From assembly GCA_013820875.1 (NCBI GenBank), contig JACDHS010000001.1, positions 23,154-87,153 of the forward strand: DNA of 64,000 bases, read 5' to 3'. This document shows, in pieces, positions 54,166 through 63,321 of this stretch. A program made the translations under genes and the position numbers. Numbering within the stretch: the first letter of the stretch is position 1; each line of letters opens with the position of its first letter. This DNA comes from Verrucomicrobiota bacterium (lineage in GTDB: Bacteria > Verrucomicrobiota > Verrucomicrobiia > Limisphaerales > JACDHS01). The notes beneath the pieces were generated by a model. That model was not told where the DNA came from. It saw only the letters and a list, made by a program, of their open reading frames with translations, and did not search any database.

Positions 54166-55956
54166 ATGGACGCCGCCCACATCCGAAATTTCAGTATTAT
54201 CGCTCACATTGACCATGGAAAGACTACTCTTTCTGACCGGTTACTCAACATGACCGGAACTATCGCTGATCGCGATATGTCACATCAAATGCTCGATGCA
54301 ATGGATCTGGAAAAAGAGCGGGGGATCACCATCAAGGCGCATCCGGTCACGATGTATTACACGGCGAAGAACGGGGAACGTTACGAGCTGAACCTGATTG
54401 ATACTCCGGGACACGTTGATTTTTCCTACGAAGTTTCCCGCAGTTTGAGCGCTTGCGAAGGCGCTTTACTGATCATCGATGCTGCCCAGGGTGTCGAAGC
54501 GCAGACCGTCGCGAATGTGCATCTCGCGATGAAGCAGGAACTCACGATCATTCCTGTCATCAATAAGATTGATCTGCCACACGCCAACGTGGAAATGACG
54601 AAGCAGCAACTGGAAGACATTCTGGCCATCCCGAGCGATACAGCAATTGCTGCCAGTGCCAAGGCTGGAATCGGAATCGAGGAAATTTTGGAAGCAATTG
54701 TCGAACGCATTCCGCCGCCGAAACCGACTGGCGCCAAGTCTCTGCAGGCGCTCGCGTTCGATTCTTACTTTGACACCTACAAAGGTGTCGTGACGCATGT
54801 GCGTGTTTTCAATGGTGAATTGAAAGCTGGCATGCAGGTCAAATTGCTTCACTCCGGCAAAACCGTTGAAGTAAAAGAAGTGGGCAGTTTCAATCCCAAG
54901 CCTTACGTCCGCGATAAGCTGGAAGTCGGTGAAACCGGATATATCACCGCCAACATCAAGAGCCCACTGGAGACCAAGATGGGCGACACCATCACGGATT
55001 CGCGCAATCCATCCGAACCGCTCCCTGGCTTCCAGGAAATTCATCCGATGGTGTTCAGCGGTATTTATCCGATCAATACCGCCGACTATGAGCACTTAAA
55101 GGCGAACCTTGCGAAGTTGCAGTTAAATGACTCTGCGTTCGTGTTTCAAAGCGAAAGTTCAGTTGCATTGGGCTTTGGTTTTCGCTGCGGTTTCCTTGGA
55201 TTATTGCACCTTGAAATTGTGCAGGAACGTCTCCGTCGCGAATACAACATGGACATCATCGCGACCTATCCGAGCGTGGTTTATCGCGTCACGATGACCG
55301 ATGGCACAGTGAAGGAAGTTGATAATCCAGCCTATTTGCCGGAAGTGAATTACATCACCAAAATCGAAGAGCCGATGGTCAAGGCCTTCGTGATTTGTCC
55401 AAACGAATACATCGGCGACATGATGGCGTTGATCTCCGAAAAACGCGGCATGGTGGATCACACGGAAACTTTGGATACACGGCGCGTGATGCTGACGAGT
55501 TTGCTGCCGTTGAATGAAATTTTGATCGATTTCCATGATCGCATTAAGAGCACCACACGCGGGTTTGGTTCGATGGATTACGAACATGGTGATTACGCGG
55601 AATCTGACATGGTTAAATTGGATATTTTAGTAAACGCCGAGTCCGTGGATGCTTTTTCGTGCATTGTGCATAAATCCAAAGCTGAATTCCGCGGGCGTGC
55701 TTTGGCTGCAAAGTTGAAGGAAGTCATTCCGCCGCAACAATACCAGGTAGCTATTCAGGCAGCCATCGGCGGTAAAATCGTTGCTCGCGAAACCATCGGC
55801 GCCATGCGCAAGGATGTCACTGCGAAATGTTACGGCGGCGATATTTCACGTAAGCGCAAACTTCTGGAAAAACAAAAAGAAGGAAAAAAACGTATGAAAT
55901 CTTTTGGCACTGTGAACATTCCCCAGGAAGCATTTATCGAAGTTTTGAAAGCTTGA
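54166..55956 (+). CDS. lepA: Elongation factor 4 (LepA GTPase)
   Basis: This 596-residue translational GTPase has G1 AHIDHGKTT (residues 13-21), G3 DTPGH, and G4 NKIDLP. It also has the LepA-specific C-terminal domain (KSTTRGFGSMDYEHGDY; CYGGDISRKRKLLEKQKEGK). LepA acts on the ribosome (back-translocation or initiation quality control). The length is typical. lepB follows 42 bases later, the common lepA-lepB arrangement. Confidence 0.97.
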   Translation: MDAAHIRNFSIIAHIDHGKTTLSDRLLNMTGTIADRDMSHQMLDAMDLEKERGITIKAHPVTMYYTAKNGERYELNLIDTPGHVDFSYEVSRSLSACEGALLIIDAAQGVEAQTVANVHLAMKQELTIIPVINKIDLPHANVEMTKQQLEDILAIPSDTAIAASAKAGIGIEEILEAIVERIPPPKPTGAKSLQALAFDSYFDTYKGVVTHVRVFNGELKAGMQVKLLHSGKTVEVKEVGSFNPKPYVRDKLEVGETGYITANIKSPLETKMGDTITDSRNPSEPLPGFQEIHPMVFSGIYPINTADYEHLKANLAKLQLNDSAFVFQSESSVALGFGFRCGFLGLLHLEIVQERLRREYNMDIIATYPSVVYRVTMTDGTVKEVDNPAYLPEVNYITKIEEPMVKAFVICPNEYIGDMMALISEKRGMVDHTETLDTRRVMLTSLLPLNEILIDFHDRIKSTTRGFGSMDYEHGDYAESDMVKLDILVNAESVDAFSCIVHKSKAEFRGRALAAKLKEVIPPQQYQVAIQAAIGGKIVARETIGAMRKDVTAKCYGGDISRKRKLLEKQKEGKKRMKSFGTVNIPQEAFIEVLKA

Positions 55957-55998
55957 TAAATATTCAGGGACTCTCTTGAAGGCGTTCTCACAAACATT

Positions 55999-57156
55999 AT
56001 GACCCTAAGGTGGTTTTTATCAGGACAGATTCGCGAAGCAACCGAAGCTTACAAGCAGGTTCGCCGAATGTTGAACGCGCAACGCGATTTACTTTCGCCA
56101 ATTGCAATCGATGCCGTGAATTCATCACTGGCGGATACGAAACGGATCATCGATTCCGACGCCGACAAACCTGCAGTCAAAAAGCAGGTCGAAGAACTTG
56201 AGAAAACGGCCAACAAATATTTAAGGCCTTACCCGAGTTCCGGTTGGCGCGAGAATGTCGAAGTCTTTCTCGTCGCAATTGCAGTGGCCATGGCCATCCG
56301 CACATTTTTTGTGCAACCGTTTAAGATTCCCACAGGCTCTATGCAACCGACGCTTTACGGCGTCACCACGGAGAATTTCCGCAACGATCCCACTGTTAAG
56401 TTTCCGACTGGTTGGAATAAATTTGTGGACGCAGTTGTCCGCGGAACATTTTATCACCACAAAGTGGCTGAAGAAGATTTCGAGTTGCTTGATGTCCGTC
56501 ATAAACCGGTTGCCCGATTCATCAACAAGCACGACCTGATTGTCAGGACAGCTTCCGGTGCTTCAAAGGCCATTCCAGTGTGGTTTTCGCCTGACGAACG
56601 TTTCGCCAATGCTGACTGGGCAAACCTGCGTCCCGGCATGGTTTTCCGCAAAGGTGACGATATTTTCAAATTGAAGGAAGTTACCGGCGATCATCTATTC
56701 GTGGATCGGTTGACGTATAACTTTCGACGACCAGAGCGCGGAGAAATCGTTGTGTTTGCCACGAAAGGCATCCAGGGCATTCCAGACCAGAACCAGTTTT
56801 ACATCAAACGCCTGGTGGGACTGAGCGGTGAAACGATCAAACTTGGCCCCGATCGTCACGCGGTGATCAATGGCGAGCGTTTGGACGCCTCGACCCCGCG
56901 ATTTGAGAATCTTTACAGTTTTGATCCGGATACGCCTCCGGAATCCGATAAGTATTCTGGACATTTTTTCCCGCAAGATGTGGAATACGACATTCGCCCC
57001 GGTTACTACTTTGCGATGGGCGATAACACGATGAATAGTTTGGATTCACGCGCATGGGGAGATTTTCCTCGCGAAAATGTGATCGGTAAATCATTCTTTG
57101 TGTATTGGCCGATTGCAAACCGGGGCGAAAGCCGTTTCGGCCTCGGATACCGCTAA
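55999..57156 (+). CDS. lepB: Signal peptidase I
   Basis: This 385-residue protein cleaves signal peptides of exported proteins, of which this window encodes many. An N-terminal helical cytoplasmic stretch of about 80 residues precedes one membrane segment (VEVFLVAIAVAMAIRTFFV). The catalytic Ser is S114 in IPTGSMQPTLYG and the general base Lys is K270 in FYIKRLVGLSGE. Box E is MGDNTMNSLDSRAWG. A long insert between the Ser and Lys boxes makes it larger than the E. coli enzyme. Its neighbour is lepA. Confidence 0.95.
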   Translation: MTLRWFLSGQIREATEAYKQVRRMLNAQRDLLSPIAIDAVNSSLADTKRIIDSDADKPAVKKQVEELEKTANKYLRPYPSSGWRENVEVFLVAIAVAMAIRTFFVQPFKIPTGSMQPTLYGVTTENFRNDPTVKFPTGWNKFVDAVVRGTFYHHKVAEEDFELLDVRHKPVARFINKHDLIVRTASGASKAIPVWFSPDERFANADWANLRPGMVFRKGDDIFKLKEVTGDHLFVDRLTYNFRRPERGEIVVFATKGIQGIPDQNQFYIKRLVGLSGETIKLGPDRHAVINGERLDASTPRFENLYSFDPDTPPESDKYSGHFFPQDVEYDIRPGYYFAMGDNTMNSLDSRAWGDFPRENVIGKSFFVYWPIANRGESRFGLGYR

Positions 57157-57714
57157 AGCAGATCGCTCTTCAAGCACCCTCCCCAGCTATGCGCACAATG
57201 TTTGTTATACTTAAAGAAGTCGTTCGATTAAAACAACCGTTTTGACGCATCGGTAATCTAGTGTCGCGCCTGGACAAAAGGTCGGAACGCGATGGTTGTC
57301 GGAAAAATCCACCGTGTTGGATCTAATCCAATGTGGTCGTGATTGATGGCGGATTTCCCGGAAATCGGTAGTTCAACCAAAGGTCGGGTTGTCTTGCACC
57401 TTTTGTTTTGCCTTCGCTGATAAGTCTTCGTTTATCCTACGATAGCCTTTAACCAACGGACCGCGAATTTACCGAATTTGGCGCTTTTGCCATTTCGAGC
57501 GGGTCTCTGCACCGTGGAAAGTGGTTGTCAGCCTGGGGCGCTCACGGAGTGACACGCCCTACCCTTTTACGGTCTGAAATCCACAGCTTGCCCGTGGCAG
57601 TTACAATTTGCCCGAAAATGCATGGTAGGGCGTGTCACTCCGTGCGCGCCGTGGGATTTTAAGACAAACATGTGCGCAGGAGTTTAGGCGCTCGCAGTGA
57701 TAAATGCCCCCCAA
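57157..57714. other. Intergenic region with a 21-bp perfect inverted repeat
   Basis: There is no supportable gene between lepB and the convergent prepilin-like gene. Apart from the inverted repeat at 57543-57644, I see no terminator, promoter or further repeat. Confidence 0.55.
57543..57644. repeat. 21-bp perfect inverted repeat, ~60-base spacer
   Basis: CACGGAGTGACACGCCCTAC (57543 on) and its exact reverse complement GTAGGGCGTGTCACTCCGTG (to 57644) flank about 60 bases; with one extra base per arm the match is 21 bp. Imperfect pairing (GGGCGCT/GCGCGCC) extends outward. It resembles an intergenic repeat element or the ends of a tiny mobile element. Confidence 0.8.
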
Positions 57715-58620
57715 TCAATTCTCCCACGCGTTGATTGGATAAGTCGTGATGTTGGTGTGGAATCTGTAATCGGCAGTGTTTCCGCTGCCCGCGATACCAG
57801 CCCCACTAGGAGGCGGCCCGTTATAGCTCATAGTCACCGCATCTCTCAACTTGTAGATTTCAGCCCGGCCATCGGCGAAATTCATCGTGTATCCAAAATT
57901 ATGACGTCGAGCAGGAAGGTTGACGAACCCGCGCCCGTCCATAAATGTCACAAAATATGAATCATCCAGAGTGATTGCATCTTCATCAATCATTACCCAT
58001 GTCGCTGCCGGGCGAAACACTTGCTCTTGCTTGGTAAACAACCTGGGTCCAGCACCAACGATACCACCATTCATCCAGTTATTCATCGAGTAGCTTCTTA
58101 AAATAGGGTTGTATCCTTCCGTGCCGTTGACCATTCGCTTGTCACTGGCACATTTCAAGAGTTCAACATTGTTATAATATTTATAAAACACAGTTTTAGA
58201 AAGACCGATGGGATTCGTACTGCTATGCAACGGCAACGGGCCATACGAAGATAAAGTGCCGCTCCCGGCATATCCCGGTGCCCAGGAATACGGGTTCGCA
58301 ACGCCCGCAATCCTCGACCCAAATGGACTCATCGCCCAAGGGTGACACTCAATCAACTGTCCTCGCGAATCGCTGGAATACATCGCCCATGAGGCTCCCA
58401 GTTGTCGAAGGTTGTTGAGACATTGAGCCGCGGGCGCATTCGTTCCTGCTCGTCCCAGCGCCGGAAGAATCATCACGGCCACCAGTGCAAGCAGGGCAAC
58501 CGTCACCACTAGATCGACGAATGTGAATGCACCCACTTGCGGCGATGTTCCAGTCCTGGAGCGACGTTTGGGTCGTAACGGCCCAGTTTGGTTTAAACGA
58601 TCAATGACTTTCAAGTTCAT
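57715..58620 (-). CDS. Prepilin-like protein with divergent cleavage motif
   Basis: This 301-residue protein has a prepilin-type hydrophobic helix after a 31-residue basic leader: GAFTFVDLVVTVALLALVAV. The usual GFTLIEL is replaced by AFTFVDL, with Asp in place of the conserved Glu at +5. The helix is followed by MILPALGRAGTNAPAAQCLN, as in the Verrucomicrobia pseudopilin-like family, and the C-terminus has the MNFADGRAEIYK tail. It lies 12 bases after the propeller gene, so it is the second gene of an operon. Whether it is processed by prepilin peptidase is uncertain. Confidence 0.8.
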   Translation of the reverse strand: MNLKVIDRLNQTGPLRPKRRSRTGTSPQVGAFTFVDLVVTVALLALVAVMILPALGRAGTNAPAAQCLNNLRQLGASWAMYSSDSRGQLIECHPWAMSPFGSRIAGVANPYSWAPGYAGSGTLSSYGPLPLHSSTNPIGLSKTVFYKYYNNVELLKCASDKRMVNGTEGYNPILRSYSMNNWMNGGIVGAGPRLFTKQEQVFRPAATWVMIDEDAITLDDSYFVTFMDGRGFVNLPARRHNFGYTMNFADGRAEIYKLRDAVTMSYNGPPPSGAGIAGSGNTADYRFHTNITTYPINAWEN

Positions 58621-58632
58621 GAGATAAATTCT

Positions 58633-61593
58633 TTAAAATGCCAACACACGGTAAATTTTTTGATCGTTTGCAGGAGAAGCATCCTCGATGAATGCGTGGG
58701 AACCGGACACCACGATGTCACCATTCAGAACCTGCCAGATCGCATCATCCAGGCTGTTTTTGAATTGTACCTGGTAGTTTTCTCCCGGCATAACAGTCCA
58801 CGAAATCGTCGGCCCATCACCACCAGTGCCCGGCGTTATCGTGGCGTAAAGAAAAGCAAATCCGAACACGTCGGTTCCGCGATTGAAATCGGTTGTGCTC
58901 AAGCCAGAGGCCGAACTGGCAAACACTAGAGAACGCCCATCGCCGCTAAAGACCGGAGGGAGTAACCAGTTGTTGCCACCGGAACTGAGAAGCTTGTTCG
59001 TCCCGGCGAGTCGATCATACAGAATAATGTTTGGCCAAAGATTACTGACACCGGGAATAATGTTTGACGCAGTGCTGCGATAAGCGACAAACCGGCCATC
59101 AAAGCTGATCGCAGGAACGTCCGAAGCTGCATCCCCTGCCTCGGATGTATCGTGGCTTCTGCTGATGTGGGTTTTTGTTCCTGCCTGGAGATCAAACAAG
59201 AAGGTATCGAATGTCCCGTTGGTATCGTTCACCACAGATTGCATGTTCGTGGTCGCAAAGGTTAAAAACTGGCCGTCGCCGCTGAAGCGTAGTCCGGTTT
59301 GGATAGGGCGAGTTATCGGACCGACCAACCAATTGCTGCCAGTGCGCCAGTTCAATGCGTTTAGCTGGCTGTTCCGGACATACGCCAGGTAATCGCCATC
59401 AGGACTGATCGCGACCCTAACATTTTCAAGATTGAAGTTCGTGTAAACCCGGGCAGAAGCTTCGGAATCCCAGATGTAAAGAAGGTTGCCACTGCCAATG
59501 TTTCCAATGAACGCAACATACTTCCCGTCCGGTGTCATTGACGCATCCGACACCCCAGCCGTGGTGAGCGCCACGGTTGTGGAGCTTTCCAGAACACGTA
59601 AGAACAGGTTGGTCCCAGACTGGATAGTCGCAAGGTTCGATGCCCTGCTGCGGAAAAGTAGATGCCGGGCATCGGCGCTGATCTGTGGCCCAAAAGAATC
59701 ATTGTTGCCCCCTGAAGTGCCGATCGTCGAAACACTGGCAAGAGCAACGCCCGGAGACTGCATATCGCGAACAAAGACATTCCATACTTTGTCGGCGCCT
59801 TTGGGAGCCAGGTCACTGGCCGTGCTGACGAAAGCCACATAACGGCCATCGCCACTGATGGAAGGGTCGAGACACATTCCATTCGCGCTGAAACCATTGG
59901 TATTGACGCTGACCAAAGTTGTAGCGCCATCGAACGTGTCCCGAACGAAAATGTCGCGTTTGCCGTTCGCATCATTCCCCACAAGGTCATCAGCACTGCT
60001 GTCAAAGGCGATGTAGCGTCCGGACGAACTGACCGACGGTGCCGACATAATGCTTGATCCCGCTCCCGCAAAAGACGGTAACTGCGGGCTGCTGGCGGAG
60101 ATTAATTCCGTTGTGCCGTTCACCACATCGCGCAGGAAGACGTCGTAGGCGCGATTGTTATCGCCGGCAACAAAACCACCATCGAAAGCTTCAAAGGCAA
60201 CGAACCGACCACCTTCACTTATTTGCGGAATTCCAGTGGGAATCACTTCTGAACCTGTTCCATTGGTATCCACGTTGATGAGAGTGGTTGTTTCCAACAA
60301 GATGTCTCGACGATAGACGTGATACAGACCGGAAAGCACATTTGTCACAAGTCCCGGAGCGCTGCTGACAAAGCTGACGAATCGGCCAGTCGCATCGATT
60401 GTCGGCCAGTCACAGGTTGAATCAACTGGAACGACACCGTTTGTATCGCCACTGACGAGCGTCGTCGTGGCAGTGTCGGCGTCCCAAACCTGAATGTAAG
60501 TATTGACGCAGCTCCCTGCCCCAGCGTTCGCGATGAAAGCGATAAATCGGCCATCTGGAGTCATGCTCAAATTACGAACGAAGGCAGGAGACGTGTTGGG
60601 CACGCAGATATTGGTATGAATCAAATCGGTCAACCCCGTTTCTCTGTCATAGCGTAGGATGGTTTTCGTTCCCGGGTTTCCTCTCACTTGAAAGGCAACG
60701 AACCGTCCATTCGCGCTGATGACATGGTTAAAGGAAAAGGCATTCGTGCTAAGCATCGAGGCATCAGTGCTTGCAAAAATCGTTGTGCCTTCAAGAAGAT
60801 CGCGCAAATAAATTTCCCCGGAGGTGCCCACATCCGCAACGAGATTAGTGGCTGTGCTATGGAACGCCACGAACCGCCCATCATCGCTGATCTGCGGCAT
60901 CTCCGACGCACTTGCCACAGTCACCGACATCGCTCCCGGACTCGCGAGAACAGTGGTATTCAGCTCCAGATCACGAACGAACACATCTGGAATGCCGTTG
61001 GTATCGTCCCAAACCAAGTTGTCGGCCGCACTGACAAACGCCACGTAACGCCCATCGGGAGTGAATACCGCGTCCCAGGAAGCACCATTGGCGTTGCCTC
61101 CGTTGGTGCTGACACTCACGCAGACTGTGACTTCGTTAGTCAGATTGCGAACGAAAATGTCTTTTACATTATTGGTATCATTCAAAATCAGGTCGCTGGC
61201 GCTGCTTTCGAAAAGTGCGAAATGGCCATTGGTGGAAATCCCCGCAGCAATTGAGTTCGCGTTCCCGCCGCCAGTGCCATTTATGTTCGCGCTGATCAGA
61301 GAAGTCGTCCCGTTCGTTGAATCTCGCACGAACACATTCAGTGCCCCTTGGGAAGAAACCACAGCGGCTGTGTTGTTCGTGGTAAGACAGAGATTTTCGG
61401 CTGCGCTGGTGAAAAGGACAACCCGTCCATCGGGCGTCAGGATGGGTGAGTAGGAATCCGAACCTCCGGCGGCAGAGGGTTGCCGCGATTCATCCGACGC
61501 CGTGAGTAGATGAAATGAGTCTGCGAAAGCAGACTGGCAAAGAAAAAGGAAAGTCAGAATCAACGACCATTTATTTCGAAGATGGATTCTCAT
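58633..61593 (-). CDS. Exported TolB/PD40-type beta-propeller protein with FYR-like C-terminal domain
   Basis: The protein is 986 residues from MRIHLRNKWSLILTFLFLCQ (signal peptide); the track start at 61659 adds 22 residues. More than ten PD40/WD40-like blades are visible, each with the D-G-R-x-V-A-F pattern (SDDGRFVAFHSTATNLV; SGDGRYVAFVSTASDLA) followed by DxFVRDL-type strands, suggesting two propellers. The C-terminal ~65 residues (YQVQFKNSLDDAIWQVLNGD ending QKIYRVLAF) are a divergent copy of the QRFYR domain of the giant proteins upstream. No catalytic motif is visible. It is followed closely by the prepilin-like gene. Confidence 0.85.
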   Translation of the reverse strand: MRIHLRNKWSLILTFLFLCQSAFADSFHLLTASDESRQPSAAGGSDSYSPILTPDGRVVLFTSAAENLCLTTNNTAAVVSSQGALNVFVRDSTNGTTSLISANINGTGGGNANSIAAGISTNGHFALFESSASDLILNDTNNVKDIFVRNLTNEVTVCVSVSTNGGNANGASWDAVFTPDGRYVAFVSAADNLVWDDTNGIPDVFVRDLELNTTVLASPGAMSVTVASASEMPQISDDGRFVAFHSTATNLVADVGTSGEIYLRDLLEGTTIFASTDASMLSTNAFSFNHVISANGRFVAFQVRGNPGTKTILRYDRETGLTDLIHTNICVPNTSPAFVRNLSMTPDGRFIAFIANAGAGSCVNTYIQVWDADTATTTLVSGDTNGVVPVDSTCDWPTIDATGRFVSFVSSAPGLVTNVLSGLYHVYRRDILLETTTLINVDTNGTGSEVIPTGIPQISEGGRFVAFEAFDGGFVAGDNNRAYDVFLRDVVNGTTELISASSPQLPSFAGAGSSIMSAPSVSSSGRYIAFDSSADDLVGNDANGKRDIFVRDTFDGATTLVSVNTNGFSANGMCLDPSISGDGRYVAFVSTASDLAPKGADKVWNVFVRDMQSPGVALASVSTIGTSGGNNDSFGPQISADARHLLFRSRASNLATIQSGTNLFLRVLESSTTVALTTAGVSDASMTPDGKYVAFIGNIGSGNLLYIWDSEASARVYTNFNLENVRVAISPDGDYLAYVRNSQLNALNWRTGSNWLVGPITRPIQTGLRFSGDGQFLTFATTNMQSVVNDTNGTFDTFLFDLQAGTKTHISRSHDTSEAGDAASDVPAISFDGRFVAYRSTASNIIPGVSNLWPNIILYDRLAGTNKLLSSGGNNWLLPPVFSGDGRSLVFASSASGLSTTDFNRGTDVFGFAFLYATITPGTGGDGPTISWTVMPGENYQVQFKNSLDDAIWQVLNGDIVVSGSHAFIEDASPANDQKIYRVLAF

Positions 61594-61838
61594 GAGGAAC
61601 GATTTCACCCAGTGTATTCCAGTGGACATCTGGAGTGAGCTTCCCAAATTCAAAACCATCCGTCAATGATGTGAGCGCAGAAGTACAGGGCATTGCTTGG
61701 GATTCAGTATTCAGTGCACCGTCGGCCGTTCCTGCTGAAAACCGAAGTTTTCGTAATGGTCATCATTCTCGTGAGACGTTCTTTTTCAGGCTGACGGAGA
61801 GCACATTTTTTGTGAGAGAGACTTTTTTTCATAGGCTC
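61594..61838. other. Intergenic region upstream of the propeller gene
   Basis: No gene is supported. The region includes the upstream sequence of the propeller gene; no good copy of the palindrome is seen (only a TCACTCCAGATG half-site on the minus strand). Confidence 0.45.
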
Positions 61839-62132
61839 CCGTGGAGGGTTTGCGCACCGGCAAAAAAGGGATTTTGGGGAGTCAGCAAAGGTTGTTGGGT
61901 GTCAAAAAACGCTTTTTTAACTGTCAACAACCTTTGCGCACTCCCCAAAATTGCTTTTTTGACTGTCCGCAAACCTTGCGAGGGTCGCAAAAAGCCTTTT
62001 TTGACCTTCCGCAAGGTTTGCTGGGTGTCGAAAAAGGGTTTTTCGACAGTCAACAACCCTTGCGCACTCCTCAAAATTGCTTTTTTGACTGTCCGCAAGG
62101 TGTGTTGGGTGCCAAAAATCCCTTTTTTCGTC
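61839..62132. repeat. Seven-unit tandem array of exactly 42 bp
   Basis: Units begin at 61839, 61881, 61923, 61965, 62007, 62049 and 62091 without a single indel. Each has a GTC-nn-CAA start and a CAAAAAn-CTTTTTTGAC-like inverted-repeat end. Units at 61923 and 62049 differ at 2 of 42 bases; others are diverged. Because 42 is a multiple of three, several frames stay open on both strands and read as 14-residue repeats (for example CQQPLRTPQNCFFD on the plus strand, KKAFFDTQQPLLTP on the minus strand). It may be non-coding; see findings. Confidence 0.85.
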
Positions 62133-62380
62133 ATTTTACGCCCAAAATCAGGTTTTCCGGGTGGTAAGCCGATCGAAACTCGTTCTCATTTTCCAAATAT
62201 TCGGCATCTTTCGCGGTTCCAAAAATCTGCGCAATCTGCGGGATTAAACGGTTCCCAAACCCAAACAAAAGCAACAAGGAATTGCCGCTTTGCGATCCTC
62301 TTTCTCCCTCGCCCTTTTCCGAAAGGGAGAGGGCCGGGGTGAGGGATTGCCCCTTGGCTAGCGGTCATATCTCCCCCCCC
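62133..62380. other. Intergenic region with a GGGAGAGGGCCGGGGTGAGGG-type repeat
   Basis: At 62299-62348 a CTCCCTCGCCCTTTTCCGAA / GGGAGAGGG hairpin is followed by CCGGGGTGAGGG, a word typical of dispersed intergenic repeats in many Gram-negative genomes. Near 62227, ATCTGCGCAATCTGCGGGAT resembles the dispersed repeat. A run of eight or more C lies near 62375. No gene is seen. Confidence 0.5.
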
Positions 62381-63223
62381 TTACGATTTGATATCGCGCA
62401 TTTGGAAGCCGGTGCAGCCGATGATGAAGAAGGTGAGATTGAATCCGAACAGGATAAACAATGATTCGACGATGCGAGACCACGGGATCGGTTGGGCATA
62501 AACCGCTACCCACGTCCGGAAATGATGGAGCAACATAAACTCGCGGTAATCCTGGAAGAACGGGATGTTTTCCATCACCAGGTTGAGCAACAAAAAGGAG
62601 AAGCCGAGCACAGTGGCGGCCGCCGGTTTCATGTTAAAACAACCGAACATGAACGCGATGGTCATCATGGTGGCGGCATTGATCGCCAGAAATACGTGTG
62701 ACAAAGAATAAATCTTCAATCCTTGCGCCGCGCTCATCACATTAAAAATCCGTTCCGGCTCGGGAATGAAGACGAACATTCCCTGCCATGGAAACCACAT
62801 TCGAGCGAACACGACGGCCATCAATCCAAGTGCGACGACGAGCACAATAGAGAACACCACTCCGGCACACCATTTGATGAACATCAGGCGCACCCGCGAA
62901 ATCGGACGGGATAGAATCATTCGGAGCGTTCCGTCCTCCGCTTCCTTTGCCACCAGATCGCCGCCGACAAGGCAGGCGTAGAGCGGCATGAGAAACAGGA
63001 TTTGTGGAAACAACATGATCAACGCGACCGACAGCGCGGAGATAAAATCCATGGCGAGATAGCCGTTTCCTTCCAGGAGTCGAACGACCTTTTCCTCCCA
63101 TTTCGTAAAGTGAAAGGCGAGCAGCATGGCATTTTGCGCCAGCAGGAAGGTACCGAACCCGATGTAGGTCCGTTTCTTGCCGAACAATTTCCAAAGCTCG
63201 TTACGTAATTGGAGAAAAAACAT
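62381..63223 (-). CDS. ABC-2 type transporter permease
   Basis: The protein is 280 residues from MFFLQLRNELWKLFGKKRTY; the track start at 63325 adds 34 residues of unlike composition. It has six hydrophobic segments and the ABC-2 hallmark AKEAEDGTLRMILSRPISRV between the second and third. It pairs with the ATP-binding gene immediately upstream (98-base gap) to form an exporter or natural-resistance-type transporter of unknown substrate. The C-terminus is GCTGFQMRDIKS. Confidence 0.88.
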   Translation of the reverse strand: MFFLQLRNELWKLFGKKRTYIGFGTFLLAQNAMLLAFHFTKWEEKVVRLLEGNGYLAMDFISALSVALIMLFPQILFLMPLYACLVGGDLVAKEAEDGTLRMILSRPISRVRLMFIKWCAGVVFSIVLVVALGLMAVVFARMWFPWQGMFVFIPEPERIFNVMSAAQGLKIYSLSHVFLAINAATMMTIAFMFGCFNMKPAAATVLGFSFLLLNLVMENIPFFQDYREFMLLHHFRTWVAVYAQPIPWSRIVESLFILFGFNLTFFIIGCTGFQMRDIKS

Positions 63224-63321
63224 ATAAAACGGGAAGTGGAACGGGAAACGGAGTATTGGAGTGGTGGAGTATTGGGATTTTGGCTCGACTATTCGCCATT
63301 GGTTGTGCCGTGCCGACTCCA

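Noticed and set aside
61839-62132. Possible CRISPR array
   Set aside because: Units are tandem 42-mers without unique spacers, and no cas genes are present in the window.
61635-62342. 235-residue plus-strand ORF through the 42-bp array
   Set aside because: Its start overlaps the propeller gene's upstream region, flanks outside the array look non-coding, and differences between repeat units are non-synonymous in this frame; kept only as a repeat feature.
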